Of a stretch of 64,000 nucleotides of DNA, positions 25,401 to 35,744 are shown piece after piece (within the stretch, counting starts at the first letter, position 1; every line of letters begins with the position of its first letter). The DNA comes from Eunapius fragilis (taxonomy: Eukaryota; Porifera; Demospongiae; Spongillida; Spongillidae), in assembly GCA_963681505.1 (NCBI GenBank), contig OY811986.1, positions 5,655,238 through 5,719,237 of the forward strand, in the 5' to 3' direction. Position numbers and translations under genes: made by a program. The notes beneath the pieces were generated by a model. That model did no database searches and was not told where the DNA came from. It saw nothing but the letters and a program-made list of their open reading frames with translations.

Positions 25401-28400
25401 TTAATCCTTTCCATATCCTCTAATCTGACACTGTGAGGATGTGTGGCATTGCGTGGCCTCTGGTGCACATAGGACAACACAAAGCTCTGAGTAGCATTTG
25501 AAGTTGATCGACTTAATCCATCCAATTAGCCCACCCAGTTGATAAAAGCGCTAATTCATTATTGTTATGATTGCGCTCACCTCATCAGTGGGTGTTTTGT
25601 GGAGTGCGTGCACGTAAACAATGCACTACTACGGGTTTATTACTTATTCTTATTCATGTTGTATGGATGTTTACACTGCCAAGAATGGTTACAAACTTGA
25701 TTAGGAGTCGTTCTGTGATACACCCGCGGATCTGAAACTCAATTTAGACCAGCAGCACAAAGCACAAGACGTATATACGTGTCACCCGCCCCGCGTAGAG
25801 CAATGAAAAACACATCATGTACACATGGTGTTTACTTGTTTGCAACAACAAAGAGGTATTCAAAAACAGCTGCCAGATTAGTTGGTACTTTTCATAGCTG
25901 CTTAAGTATTATAGATCCTTCAGTTCCTCTTGCCATTACAAAATTACATTAGTCCTCCAGTCCTGGCTGTTTATCACCATATTTAGATCACAGCAAGGTT
26001 AATTAAAACTACCCATACATATATTGTCCACCTGTTATTTTGTTTAGACTGCTATTTATAACCGCTCAAACCTGTGTCCAAACTACCTCCAGATGTGGCT
26101 CCATTCCATGCAGAACAGATGCGGTTCCATTCCATGTGGAACAGATCGGTTTGGACCAGTCACGGGTACCCATACGCATGCGTCTACATTTGTTCAAAGA
26201 ACCGTTCTGGAAACGTACAACACTCTTAGTAAAGTGTAAACACACTGTAGTAAGTATAAGAACCCCATTAGTGCCACACTACACAGATGTCTTGAACTGC
26301 ATACTACCTTCCCTCGCTGAGGCAAACTTACGCCTGGTTCGTCATCCCCCAGGTTCACCTCTGCCATGGCCAGTTCAGTTATGACATCGCTGATGTCAGT
26401 GATGGCAACACTGCCCCTCATGTTGTAAGGCAGAGACACAAGTACCTCCAATGGATGTATGTCCTGCACCGCACCAAGCAGGAGGGTACCAGCGTGTAGG
26501 GACTGACAGGGTTAGAGGGCAGTGAGGGGAGAGAGAAATGAGAGAGAAAGAGAGAGAGAGAAAGAGAAGTAACATTAATCCATACCAATGCCATCAGTTA
26601 AATGTTCCTTGTATTGCACACACAACCTGCACACACAACCTGCCTAAACAACCCCCTGAAAAATTAGTTAAGGCAGTTAAGTGCCAATAATAACTAGTGG
26701 AGCACAAAAGAGTGGCCAGGTGGCATAATGTAGGCGTGGCCCAACAGCTGCTACAGCCATAAAAGTGGGTGGAGGGACTCAACACACGAAGAAACACTAA
26801 ACAGGGAGGTGCAAAGGTGGCAACAGGCGCACCTCTTAAGACACCATCAGATGCACAGGCATACCCCTTACGACAGATGTGAAGCCTTACAACAGTCACC
26901 AGTGACGCGTTGAAGAATGGAACGTTGCACATACCACACACTTGGTGTGCCCTCCATCCCATCACAAGAGAATGAAGCGGGGCCACACGCACAAAGGCAG
27001 CCCAAATTACACCACTACCATATAAGGATATGTTATGCAGCAGCAGTAGTGGTGAGTGCTTAGGGATGTAGACCATGACACACAAGGTGAGGATCAATAT
27101 AAGGCACACTAGGCCACACCTACAGGAATAGGCTCGGCCAGGTTGTGCCTTGTGGTGGTTAGAACCCTAAAATGTCATCAGTAAAGGGAGGCGGAGAGTT
27201 TGCATTGGGATCTCAAGAGCTGCCCCACTTAACAGTAAAACCAAACAACTCTGGCCCGCAAGTTGTTGCCAACAAAAGCCATGCAGTGTACTGGCAATAG
27301 CCTTAATAACACTGCACAATTAACTGCACAATTAACCACACACAATTAACTACATATCCCCAAAATGTGAACTCTGCCGCAAATATTAACCAGTTTGGCA
27401 CAGCAGGTGCCCCCACCTGTGCATTGCCCAAGAGGACAATGAATGAAAGGTTAGCACCACTTACCAGACGCCTAGCAAGGCATGCATTCCAACATGCTGA
27501 GTACCATGGGAACAGTGTTTGGACAGCAAAACAACCCAGGGGAAAAAGTCCAATATCAACACAATTTGGGCTACAAACCTCAGAGATGCATGACAATGAG
27601 AAGTCCACACCTAACACTGACCATATCAAATGTGGCATTTTGTATGTAGTTGAGGCCTTCTGTACAGTGAGGCCTCCTGTACAGTGAGGCCTTCTGTACA
27701 GTGAGGCCTTCTGTACAGTGAGACCTTCTGTACAGTGAGGCCTTCTGTACAGTGAGGCCTCCTGTACAGTGAGGCCTTCTGTACAGTGAGACCTTCTGTA
27801 CAGTGAGGCCTTTTGTACAGTGAGACCTTCTGTGTACAGTGAGACCTTCTGTGTACAGTGAGGCCTTCTGTACAGTGAGACCTTCCGTACAGTGAGTCTG
27901 TACAGTGAGACCTTCTGTACAGTGAGGCCTTCTGTACAGTGAGGCCTTCTGTACAGTGAGACCTTCTGTACAGTGAGACCTTCTGTACAGTGAGACCTCC
28001 TGTACAGTGAGGCCTTCTGTACAGTGAGGCCTTCTGTACATGAGACCTTCTGTACAGTGAGACCTCCTGTACAGTGAGGCCTTCTTTATAGTGAGGCCTT
28101 CTGTACAGTGAGGCCTTCTGTACAGTGAGACCTTCTGTACAGTGAGACCTCCTGCACAGTGAGACCTCCTGTACAGTGAGACCTCCTGTACAGTGAGGCC
28201 TTCTTTACAGTGAAACCTTCTGTACAGTGAGGCCTTCTGTACAGTGAGACCTTCTGTAGAGTGAGACCTTCTGTACAGTGAGGCCTTCTTTACAGTGAGG
28301 CCTTCTTTACAGTGAGGCCTTCTGTACAGTGAGATCTTCTGTACAGTGAGACCTTCTGTACAGTGAGGCCTTCTTTACTGTGAGGCCTTCTTTACAGTGA

Positions 28401-28826
28401 GGCCTTCTGTACAGTGAGACCTTCTGTACAGTGAGGCAAAACAATGTAGGATAGTAAACACACTAGTTAACTTCAGAATTTTGTCAAAGGAACAACATTT
28501 TTGTACAACGGTAAAATATCAGTTAAAATATCAGTTAAAAAGATATGGGATATATGGAATGCAAATCACAGCGCAATATGTATATTAAGTAGCACCAACA
28601 TAATCTTATCCAACGCAATTTTTTAAAAAGGCTCTCAGTGAAATTTTGGTTACATAATGATAGATCACACCTTTGGTCGTGGAAATTCCAACATCTTTGT
28701 CTTTCTCTTTTTGACTCCGCCGCCGCTGCTGCTAGTTCCCGTGGTTGCTCGTTTCACTCTCTCAATTGCGCTACCTGCACTAACATCTTCCGCCTAAAAA
28801 AGCAAGCGTAAATGAAAAACAAGTGT

Positions 28827-28859
<33 letters not shown>

Positions 28860-29127
28860 ACACATGTACACACACATACACACACCTCGTTGAACAAGAC
28901 GTCCTCCTTCGCCTTCTGCTTCAGCATCCTCCTTTCCAGTGGTGTGATAACCTCCTTACCTCCCCTTGGAAAGTTTTCTTCAGCTTCTTCGCGCCCACTT
29001 TTTATCAACAAATAAAGTAATTTGACATCTCAACAACAACATAGATAAGCAAATCGTCGTACTTGATTTCCTCCTTGCTCTCCTCATGTCGCTGTCGTTT
29101 CTTGGCTACAGTCTTCACTTTTGCCAT
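13948..29127 (-). CDS. PDCD11: RRP5/PDCD11 rRNA-processing factor
   Basis: RRP5 (PDCD11) is a nucleolar scaffold of the small-subunit processome, needed for 18S rRNA cleavages and 5.8S maturation. The ATG at 29127-29125 begins [20 protein letters not shown]. Basic exons follow (28995-28890, 28793-28673, with KKRKTK), then about a dozen S1 RNA-binding repeats: 26502-26332 ([19 protein letters not shown]), 25320-25160, 24800-24500, 23980-23720, one long exon 23440-22495 with several S1 units (such as [20 protein letters not shown]), 21980-21620, 21010-20860, 20460-20020, 19610-18490, 18040-17640, 17110-16610 and 16410-16100. An acidic Glu/Ser linker lies at 15650-15455. The C-terminal HAT repeats (15155-13948; [30 protein letters not shown]) end at TAA 13950-13948. 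Human PDCD11 has the same order of S1 then HAT repeats. Exon boundaries are approximate except where GT-AG sites were checked (26502-26332). The introns are stuffed with minisatellites. Confidence 0.93.
14595..14712. repeat. ACATTACATCATCAC-type tandem repeat
   Basis: Short AT-rich direct repeats in a PDCD11 intron between HAT exons. Confidence 0.8.
15930..16097. repeat. 34-bp tandem repeat, about 4-5 copies
   Basis: Units of CAGCACATAGTCCCCACCTC followed by CCATCACCTTGACT, in a PDCD11 intron. Confidence 0.85.
16462..16504. repeat. (GT)n microsatellite
   Basis: Pure GT tract in a PDCD11 intron. Confidence 0.95.
18062..18490. repeat. GTGCATGTGTAC repeat and (CATA)n tracts
   Basis: 18062-18215 is a 12-bp GTGTGCATGTAC-type array. 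18365-18490 is CATA/CACA-rich. Both lie in PDCD11 introns beside short S1 exons. Confidence 0.85.
19025..19465. repeat. GGTGGAGGTGGA purine-rich array
   Basis: About 440 bp of GGTGGAGGTGGAGTGAA-type units in a PDCD11 intron. The strand asymmetry suggests potential for G-quadruplex or triplex structure. Confidence 0.85.
19637..19965. repeat. 32-bp minisatellite, about 10 copies, with GTCACATGAC palindrome-like core
   Basis: Units read GACAAGCCATACAGGCCATA then AGTATGTCACAT. One copy (about 19734) carries the perfect E-box palindrome GTCACGTGAC. Intronic in PDCD11. Confidence 0.85.
21348..21422. repeat. Poly-G tracts
   Basis: Long runs of G (about 30 and about 20) followed by degenerate GGGGAGGGG repeats with a shared ACACTACGCAATAGATTTAG spacer through 21535. 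Run lengths may be unreliable because of sequencing. Confidence 0.8.
21988..22408. repeat. GTGTGCCCATGTGT array running into (GT)n
   Basis: Tandem units of CAAGTGTGCCCATGTGTGTG end in a pure GT tract of about 75 bp (22331-22406). PDCD11 intron. Confidence 0.9.
24040..24500. repeat. About 26-bp minisatellite with GGGTACCC core, about 15 copies
   Basis: Units of CTCCCAGGGTACCCACCCTC followed by CCTCAC, in a PDCD11 intron. GGGTACCC is a perfect 8-bp palindrome repeated in register. Confidence 0.9.
24830..25015. repeat. GGAGGGGGAGAGGTGGT purine array
   Basis: Polypurine tract of GGGGGAGAGGTGGTGGA-type units, PDCD11 intron. Confidence 0.85.
26503..28672. other. Largest PDCD11 intron; left part of unknown nature
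   Basis: Intron of about 2.2 kb between the KKRKTK exon and the first S1 exon. 27660-28437 is a 17-bp minisatellite. 26590-27650 is non-repetitive, has modest open frames with no recognisable domain, and resembles no element I can name. Confidence 0.6.
27660..28437. repeat. 17-bp minisatellite (CTGTACAGTGAGGCCTT), about 45 copies
   Basis: Near-perfect head-to-tail units differing mainly at AGGCCTT versus AGACCTT. Each unit contains the palindrome CTGTACAG. It is one of the longest non-coding arrays in the window. Confidence 0.95.
28828..28885. repeat. (CA)n microsatellite
   Basis: CA-rich tract with CATACA/CATGTACA interruptions, in a small PDCD11 intron between 5' exons. Confidence 0.9.
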
Positions 29128-29465
29128 GCCGGTATGATACTGTAATAAATAACGGTCCAATGGGCGCCACGTGGAGTCACGGACATTACCGTGCACTAGC
29201 CCCGCCCCAGCGCTTAATAGGTGCATTCCGCATTGTTATTTATTTATTATAAAAATATAAGCGTTGACGATTGGGGGTATTTGTAGAGAGTGCGTAGTGG
29301 AAGGCACCGTTACATAATGTAAGTCGCGTTTTGCACCTTGCTACCTACTTGGGTTACGAACTGTGCACGGCATGATGTTAGAATAAAGCGTCAGACGGTC
29401 ATCTTGGCTTCGCCTCCTTGCAGTTCTTGTAGGCCTACCCCGGTGGACTCTCCGCGAATTTGGAA
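29128..29465. promoter_or_regulatory. Bidirectional promoter interval, PDCD11 / hypothetical gene
   Basis: 338 bp separate the two divergent start codons (29127 minus, 29466 plus). No other gene fits between them, so the interval must hold both promoters and 5' UTRs. No clear TATA box pair was seen. Confidence 0.6.
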
Positions 29466-32400
29466 ATGGAAGGCGATGTGTTTCGTATGAAGAAAGAGTC
29501 CGCCGTTATTGGAACGTGCGAGGCTGGTGCGTTCATTCTCTCCCTAAGAGATAGCAACGAGTTTAGTAAGACCCACAGTTCCGGATACCACTGTATACCC
29601 CACATTGGTGAGTACGTTATTGCGGCTTTCAGTTATGCTGCCCTTTTCCCTTCTGTCTTCTTGTGTAATTGCAGCGCGCGTACATATAAGCAGCTGGTGT
29701 GAGCAGCTCGTGTATATATAGCTACATTGAGACGGAGAAGCGAGCTCTTCGCCAATTGTTTAGTCTTGAAGTCCCTCCCTTCACATCCTCTCGTTACCCT
29801 CCCCCCTCACATCCTCCCTTCACATCCTCTTGTTACCCTCCCTTTCACCCAAACTACCCCCAGTGAGTGTGACCACACTGCTTCTAGGGAGGTGGTAGGG
29901 TGGTGATGGGGGGTGGGGGTGGAGGGGGATTAGGCCCTCTTACTTATCGCTATCACTATTATACCAACAGGTGTTTACGGGGAGAATTATACAGTATGTG
30001 CTCCAATTGCTTTGATTTCGTTACCTCCAACACCAAGGTAAGGTTTCTGATCATGATGCAACTTTTCAATGAAAAAGTAGGCACCAGTTAAGGTTAATGG
30101 GGTTGGAACATCAAAGGGTTGTGTAAGGTTTGTAAGTTGAGAGGTCAGAGGCAGATACAGGATTTTCGAAAAGGGGGGGTCAAGTCAGACCATATACGAA
30201 AAGTGGTGGGGAGGGGTGCTGTCCGATACGAAAAGTGGGGGGGGGGGGGTTGCTGTCCACTTCAGGCCCAATACAAAAAGTACGGGGGGGGGGGTTGCTG
30301 TCCACGTCAGGCCCAATACAAAAAGTACGGGGGGGGGGGGGGGGGGGAGAGAGAGCACGGGTGGTACCTAGCCTAAAAGGGGGAAGAAGGGAGAGGAACC
30401 TTACATGAAAGGGGAGGTTGCAACCCCCAACCCCCCCCCCCCCCCCACTGCCCATGGAAGCTAAGGCTGCATTGGTGTCGTGGACATAACAGATAAAAGG
30501 GTTAACTTACATATGATAATTGTTTGAGAATAGATAAGGGTTAATCTCTAATAGACATTAAAAGGTTGATGGGCTGCTGTCCTAAATAACATTCATTTTG
30601 CCGTCTGCAGCTGCCTCCAAGCACTCCCCTCGGACCTGAAGGGTGCACTGGACCTGAACCCCCTGCTGGAACACTCTGAATCATGCAGAACTACTGACCC
30701 CACAGGGGGGCAAACAGGGAGAACTGGTACAACCAAGAGGAAAGAGGCTCTGGAAGAGGAGGAGGAGCTGTCTAATGAGGTCAGCAAGATAAGCTGTGTT
30801 GCACCAAAGTGCCATAAGAGTACATTTTTAGGCTGATAGACACCCTTTGAAGCCGATGTGGACAGTTGGAAGGTTTGACACTTTAAAGGAGGAGAACGGA
30901 GAGAAGGAGGAGGAGGGTGGTGGTGGACAGGAGCCAAGGGAGGTCAGAAATGGTGTGCTGATAGCATTGTGCTCGTCAAATACTGTCTACATTTCAGGGC
31001 ATTGACAGCTGTGGATCAGGTTGTGGTTCTTTTTCCATAGTGGTCCAGGACTTTGACAAAGGAGACCTTAACGCATTGAGACGCCTTGCCCAGAATATTG
31101 TAATGAATGCGTTGCGCCAGGCCTGCAAGATACTTGAGACGTCAGCCCGTTCCAGCTCCGTACTCTACCTCACGGCCAACTCAAAGCGGTTAAAGGTAAG
31201 AAGAAGCCCTTCCCCTCTGAAAGAGGCCCAGGAGGAGGAGGAGGAGGTGTCATCCTCCCCCTCACCAATGGAAAACCATGTGATACCACCCTGGACGCTT
31301 GACCATCAGACGATGGCAGCCGCAAGGCTTGACACCTCCTGTATCTGTGATAGTCACAGTGTGTGTGGCGCATGTCCAGCGGACAGAGCCAGTTCCCCTT
31401 CTGTAGACCGGTATCGCAAGCGTTCCAGGAGTCATTCCCAGGACGCTCACGCCATGAGTGAACTGGATGCATTTAGAATGCAGAAGGGAATTACTGGTGC
31501 AAGAGTGCAGTCTGGTGAGCTGGGGGAAGAAATGCCATTTGATGCTCACTTCAACGTCTTGAACGGTGTCACGTTATTCGTGAACAATGTGGGTGACTGT
31601 CCACTTGGTCTGGGGACTAGCAGCCTTTATCTTGGACTGGAGAATAATGGCCTTGGCCTGGGGACTAATAGATCTCAGCATGGCCTGGGGACTATTGTCA
31701 ACAGCCTTGAGAAGATGTCCATCACAGAGCCATGGAGTGATAGCATACCCACAGCTGGGGGTAGCCACAGGAGTATGGAGGATGGACAGGTGCAACAAGT
31801 GAAGAAGAGGGCCAATTACTGGAACTGCCTTGGTGATTCTTGTTGTCTTCCTGGGATCGACCTGTTTGTGATAATTCACACCTACCCCCCGCCTAGCGTC
31901 TGTCAGAAGTTCCTCTGCGATAAGGAAAATGAGGTTAACCTGATGTACCACTTCTGGCTGTTCCCTTGTGCGCCACTTGACGACAACTTTGTCAGGCAGG
32001 AGGTCTTGGAAATGGGTGTCTTTGAGCCGCATGGGGTGGCTCCTGTCCACCAGGATCTGAAGGATGGGGGAGTGGCCTTCCATTACGTGGAAGGCAGGTA
32101 GGTCCCCACTTGTGATTGGTAATGGTGTGAAACGGTGATGATGGTGGGAGTGATAATTGTGTGGTGATGATGGTGGGGGTGGTAATGGTGCAGAGTGGTG
32201 GTGATGATGGTGGTGGTGATAATGGTGGGGTGGTGATGGTGGTGGGGGTGGTAATGGTGCGGAGTGGTGGTGATGATGGTGGGGGTGATAATGTTGATGG
32301 GGTGGTCATGGTGATGGTGGTGGGGTTGGTGATGGTGATGGCGGGGTATTTAAAGTATGTGCGTGTATATGTATGTGAATGTATGATATGTGTGTGTATG

Positions 32401-32753
32401 TGCACTTCTGGTCGAGTTGGTCAAATCAGTTTAACTCTTATTTCCTGCACTCCTCTCCTGTCCCCTTCCACAGAACTGTCTGCATCCACCACTGTTCCCT
32501 GTCCCCCGAGAATGCTCAACTTGAGCTCCAGAAAGGTTACCAGCTGCACACATTTTTTTCAGCAGCCAGGTGTGGCACAAACAGGACAGTGATAACCTAC
32601 CATGTGGTGCCGGGCAGCTACAGTGTGGAGCAGCAGCTCAGAGACGCCGTTGGCAGTTGTTCAACACTTTCAGAGCTGGTCGAAGGACTTTTAAAGAATT
32701 TCCGTGAGCCAGCAAATACTATATACACATTAATCAGCTCTCTTCTAAGATGA
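29466..32753 (+). CDS. Unrecognised six-exon protein, about 603 residues
   Basis: I do not recognise the family. The exon model is 29466-29607, 29971-30037, 30611-30779, 30889-30942, 30998-32097 and 32474-32753. All junctions are GT-AG, phases agree across every junction, and the total is 1812 nt ending TGA. The protein starts MEGDVFRMKKESAVIG. It has an acidic, low-complexity middle (EEEEELSNE, EENGEKEEEGGGG), a helical segment (FDKGDLNALRRLAQNIVMNA), a Ser/Arg-rich stretch (RYRKRSRSHSQ) and a Gly/Leu repeat segment (LGTSSLYLGLENNGLGLG). The Cys/aromatic-rich C-terminal part begins near ANYWNCLGDSCCLPGIDLFV and looks globular. No signal peptide or membrane helix is visible. A donor-like site at about 31196 could split exon 5. 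AATAAA at 32867-32872 is a likely poly(A) signal. It is head-to-head with PDCD11. Confidence 0.65.
30140..30440. mobile_element. Decayed copy of a poly-G-bearing repeat family (MITE-like)
   Basis: Contains AGATACAGGATTTTCGAAAA then several TACGAAAAGTGGGGG modules separated by GCTGTCCACTTCAGGCCCAA-like spacers. The same modules occur in the element at 33022-33236. Intronic in the hypothetical gene. Confidence 0.45.
32102..32345. repeat. GGTGATGATGGTGGGGGT simple repeat
   Basis: Imperfect GGTGAT/GGTGGT array in the last intron of the hypothetical gene. ORFs across it are artefacts. Confidence 0.8.
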
Positions 32754-32866
32754 TGACTTATGGACTCAACTTATGTGTCGTTGTGTTTGTAAATCCTCCT
32801 TTTTCCCTCCTTTTTAATTTTTATTAGGTGTGGCTGTTTTTGCCAGCTGATTTTAGATTGACAGTT

Positions 32867-32872
32867 AATAAA
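32867..32872 (+). promoter_or_regulatory. Poly(A) signal AATAAA
   Basis: Canonical hexamer 114 bp after the stop of the six-exon hypothetical gene. Confidence 0.6.
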
Positions 32873-33021
32873 TACATGATGATACAATGCGATGGCCATT
32901 TTATTTGTATGGCACTGTTAAACTTATCAGCACTGTATACTCTGTCCTCCTGTGTGTGTGTGTGTGTGTGTGCATGTGCGTTGTTTGAATCCATACAATA
33001 ATGAATACTACATACCAACCA

Positions 33022-33236
33022 TCAGTGGCATATCCAGGATTTCAGCGAGGGGGATGCTTAAGGTCAGGCCCTATACGAAAAGTGGGGGGGGGGGGGGTGC
33101 AGTTCGCTTCAGGTCCGATACGAAAAGTGGGGGCCTTTGTTTGTTTGTTTGGTTAATAATAAACGGTTACAATTTTGGCTGAGGGGGGTGCTCAAGCACC
33201 CAGAGAACCCTCCCCTCTCTCTGGATACACCACTGA
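33022..33236. mobile_element. hAT-like MITE (non-autonomous)
   Basis: Terminal inverted repeats: the left end reads CAGTGGCATATCCAGGATTT, and the reverse complement of the right end reads CAGTGGTGTATCCAGAG. CAGTGGC-type termini suit hAT-family elements. The interior has two TACGAAAAGTGGGGG modules and no transposase. The flanking 8-mers do not match, so a target-site duplication is not confirmed. Confidence 0.5.
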
Positions 33237-33276
33237 GCCATAGCACCCTATTTGATGTATGTGCTATATATATAGT

Positions 33277-34042
33277 TCATGACCATAGGTTAATCAGAGG
33301 TGATCTTGACCATAGGCTAATCAGAGGTGATCTTGAACATAGGTTAATCAGAGGTGATCTTGACCATAGGTTAATCAGAGGTGATCTTGACCTTAGGCTG
33401 ATCTTGAGTCCTTGACCATAGATTAATCAGGGATATCTTGACCATAGGTTAATCAGTGGTGATATCTTGACCATAGGTTAATCAGGGATATCTTGACCAT
33501 AGGTTAATCAGTGGTGATATCTTGACCATAGGTTAATCAGAGGTGATCTTGCTTGACCATAGGCTAAATCAGAGGTGATCTTGATCATAGATTAATCAGA
33601 GGTGATCTTGACCATAGGTTAATCAGAGGTGATCTTGACCATAGGTTAATCAGAGGTGATCTTGACCATAGGTTAATCAGAGGTGATCTTGACCATAGGT
33701 TAATCAGAGGTGATCTTGACCATAGACTAAATCAGAGGTGATCTTGATCATAGATTAATCAGAGGTGATCTTGACCATAGGTTCATCAGAGGTGATCTTG
33801 ACCATAGGTTAATCAGAGGTGATATCTTTGACCATAGGTTAATCAGAAGTGATCTTGACCATAGGTTAATCAGAAGTGATCTTGACCATAGGCTAAATCA
33901 GAGGTGATCTTGACATAGGTTAATCAGAGGTGATCTTGACCATAGGTTAATCAGAGGTGATCTTGACAATAGGTTAATCAGAAGTGATCTTGATCATAGG
34001 TTAATCAGAGGTGATCTTGACCATAGGTTAATCAGAGGTGAT
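33277..34042. repeat. 27-bp minisatellite, about 28 copies
   Basis: Units of ACCATAGGTTAATCAGAGGT followed by GATCTTG, with scattered variants (TTAATCAGGGATATC, GCTAAATCAG). Intergenic. Confidence 0.95.
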
Positions 34043-35744
34043 CAGTGTACATTACTTGGCAACATCATTTTCACTCCTTGCTATAACATCCAACTGTATT
34101 CAAAAGATGGAGGCCCTAACAACAAAAGAAATGGTTAAAACTTCTTAGAAACCTTTATCACCCGTCTGTCTCACATAATTCAATCCTTCACTGCACAGGA
34201 TGATGCATTGCCCTTATTTTGAGTTTGATAGTACCACCTGAAAGAAGCAGTTGCACACTTTAATTTACTTAACTGTATCAAGGCAGGATCTGACTCACTT
34301 CCAACTCCTCCTAATCTACGGTAATTGCTTGTGCTAATGAAATTCATCAGGTGTACACGTACAGTGAGCAGCTGGACTACTTTCGTGCCCAGGCCCAACT
34401 CTATGAGTAAGTCACGTTCCCAGGCCCACATGTTAAAAAGCGGTAATCATTACGTCATGTGGGTCTGGGGGCGTAATTAATTGCTTGGTACCGAGCCAGT
34501 AGGAGTCATGTTCATGTCTTAGCACTCTACGTCGTGGCGGATTAAATGTAAGTTTTAATATATATATAATTATATATAACTCTAAGCTGCATAGTATTTG
34601 GACATAGAGCCGGGCGTGGTCTCGGCGATAAGTGCAAGTAAAATCTCCGGTGGCATGACACACCGCCGCAATGAGTAGGGTACAATTAAAGGAACCATTA
34701 TTATATATACTAAGCTTGGTTTCTCAGGACTAGAGCGATGCCGGAACGGACCTACTGCAATGTCAAGTGGAACTTTAAGTCCGGCTGGGTGGGAGAGGGG
34801 GAGGTAGGGGGAGGAAGGGGGCGGAGGGATGTAACCTGTCCGTTGTATGTATGGTGTAACACGGGCCTGTATCGATTGTCACTTCCAAGTCTTCCTGCCG
34901 AGGTATCCTTTCTCAAAGTAAACTTTGGGGTCGTGCCCTTTTATAGCGGAAGCTGCTTAGCAACATGTGTAAACATAGACGCGATAGGAAGGTATTCAAA
35001 GGGAAGTGGGGGGGGCAGATAAATGGGAGTGTCAACGTGTCTGTAAGCGGAGACGGGGGAGAGGGGGGAGGGGAGAGACCTGACCTAAATTTTTAGGATG
35101 ATGTGTAGGACTTTTTTTTTTGCCTTCCTCTTTTATGCCTTTATGATACTGAATAATAAGGGGAGGTGTGTGTGTGTGTGTGGGGGGGGGGGGGGGGTGC
35201 TATGGCATTCATTATGATATCCTAAACTGAACTTACTGAAGGTGCAATGATGCACGCTAGTTCATTTAGATCGCTGACCCCGTAACTAAGGGATCACCGA
35301 ATCCAGCAAAAAAGAAAAACAATCGTCCACTGTTTTTTTTAATTTTCATATCTATACCAAAATTATAACCGTTTTAGTACAGATATGAAAAACTGTACTA
35401 TGATTTGCGTCTCTGTTTTTTGCTTTGTATGCATGGCGGGAATGTATACGCATGGTGGGAATGTATACGCGGTAATAGACTCAGAAGGGCAAAATCATTC
35501 ACCATATATGCCGACGAATTCCGACACATTTCGTGCTAAAGTTATTGTAGTCAGTCAATTAGAGGGGCGTTTAATTTCAATTAGAGGGGTTCAAGCGTCG
35601 CGCGTGGTTGCAGCGGAAGGTCAACACTACCACATTATGCATCTCAAATTTCACTGCTAACAATTTTACAACACCTAAGTGAAATCATTGCATTACCAGT
35701 TCTCCCCACATGCTTTCCAAAGACACACACAAATACGCCGGAAC
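34043..35744. other. Intergenic stretch with weak coding potential
   Basis: No confident gene. An ATG at 34738 opens a 94-residue frame (MPERTYCNVKWNFKSGW) after a TATATATA-like stretch near 34700. It runs into Gly-rich low complexity and could be a first exon, but no partner exon was found. An ATG at 35385 opens a 91-residue frame with a hydrophobic start (see separate entry). Poly-G and GT tracts lie at 35167-35198. Confidence 0.5.
35385..35660 (+). CDS. Possible small secreted protein (doubtful)
   Basis: 91-residue ORF with a hydrophobic, Cys-containing start (MKNCTMICVSVFCFVCMAGM) that could be a signal peptide, followed by a polar region ending HLKFHC. It has no recognisable family. Its stop precedes the start of the downstream phosphatidyltransferase by 84 bp on the same strand. 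It may be chance. Confidence 0.2.
   Translation: MKNCTMICVSVFCFVCMAGMYTHGGNVYAVIDSEGQNHSPYMPTNSDTFRAKVIVVSQLEGRLISIRGVQASRVVAAEGQHYHIMHLKFHC

Noticed and set aside
26594-27109. 171-codon minus ORF in the large PDCD11 intron
   Set aside because: No ATG-led domain, no family resemblance and no splice logic linking it to PDCD11; probably chance.
27660-28437. CRISPR-like array
   Set aside because: Units are contiguous 17-mers without unique spacers, in a eukaryotic intron.
34738-35022. 94-residue plus ORF beginning MPERTYCNVKW
   Set aside because: Its start is plausible but it quickly becomes Gly-rich low complexity, and no continuing exon was found; mentioned only in the intergenic entry.
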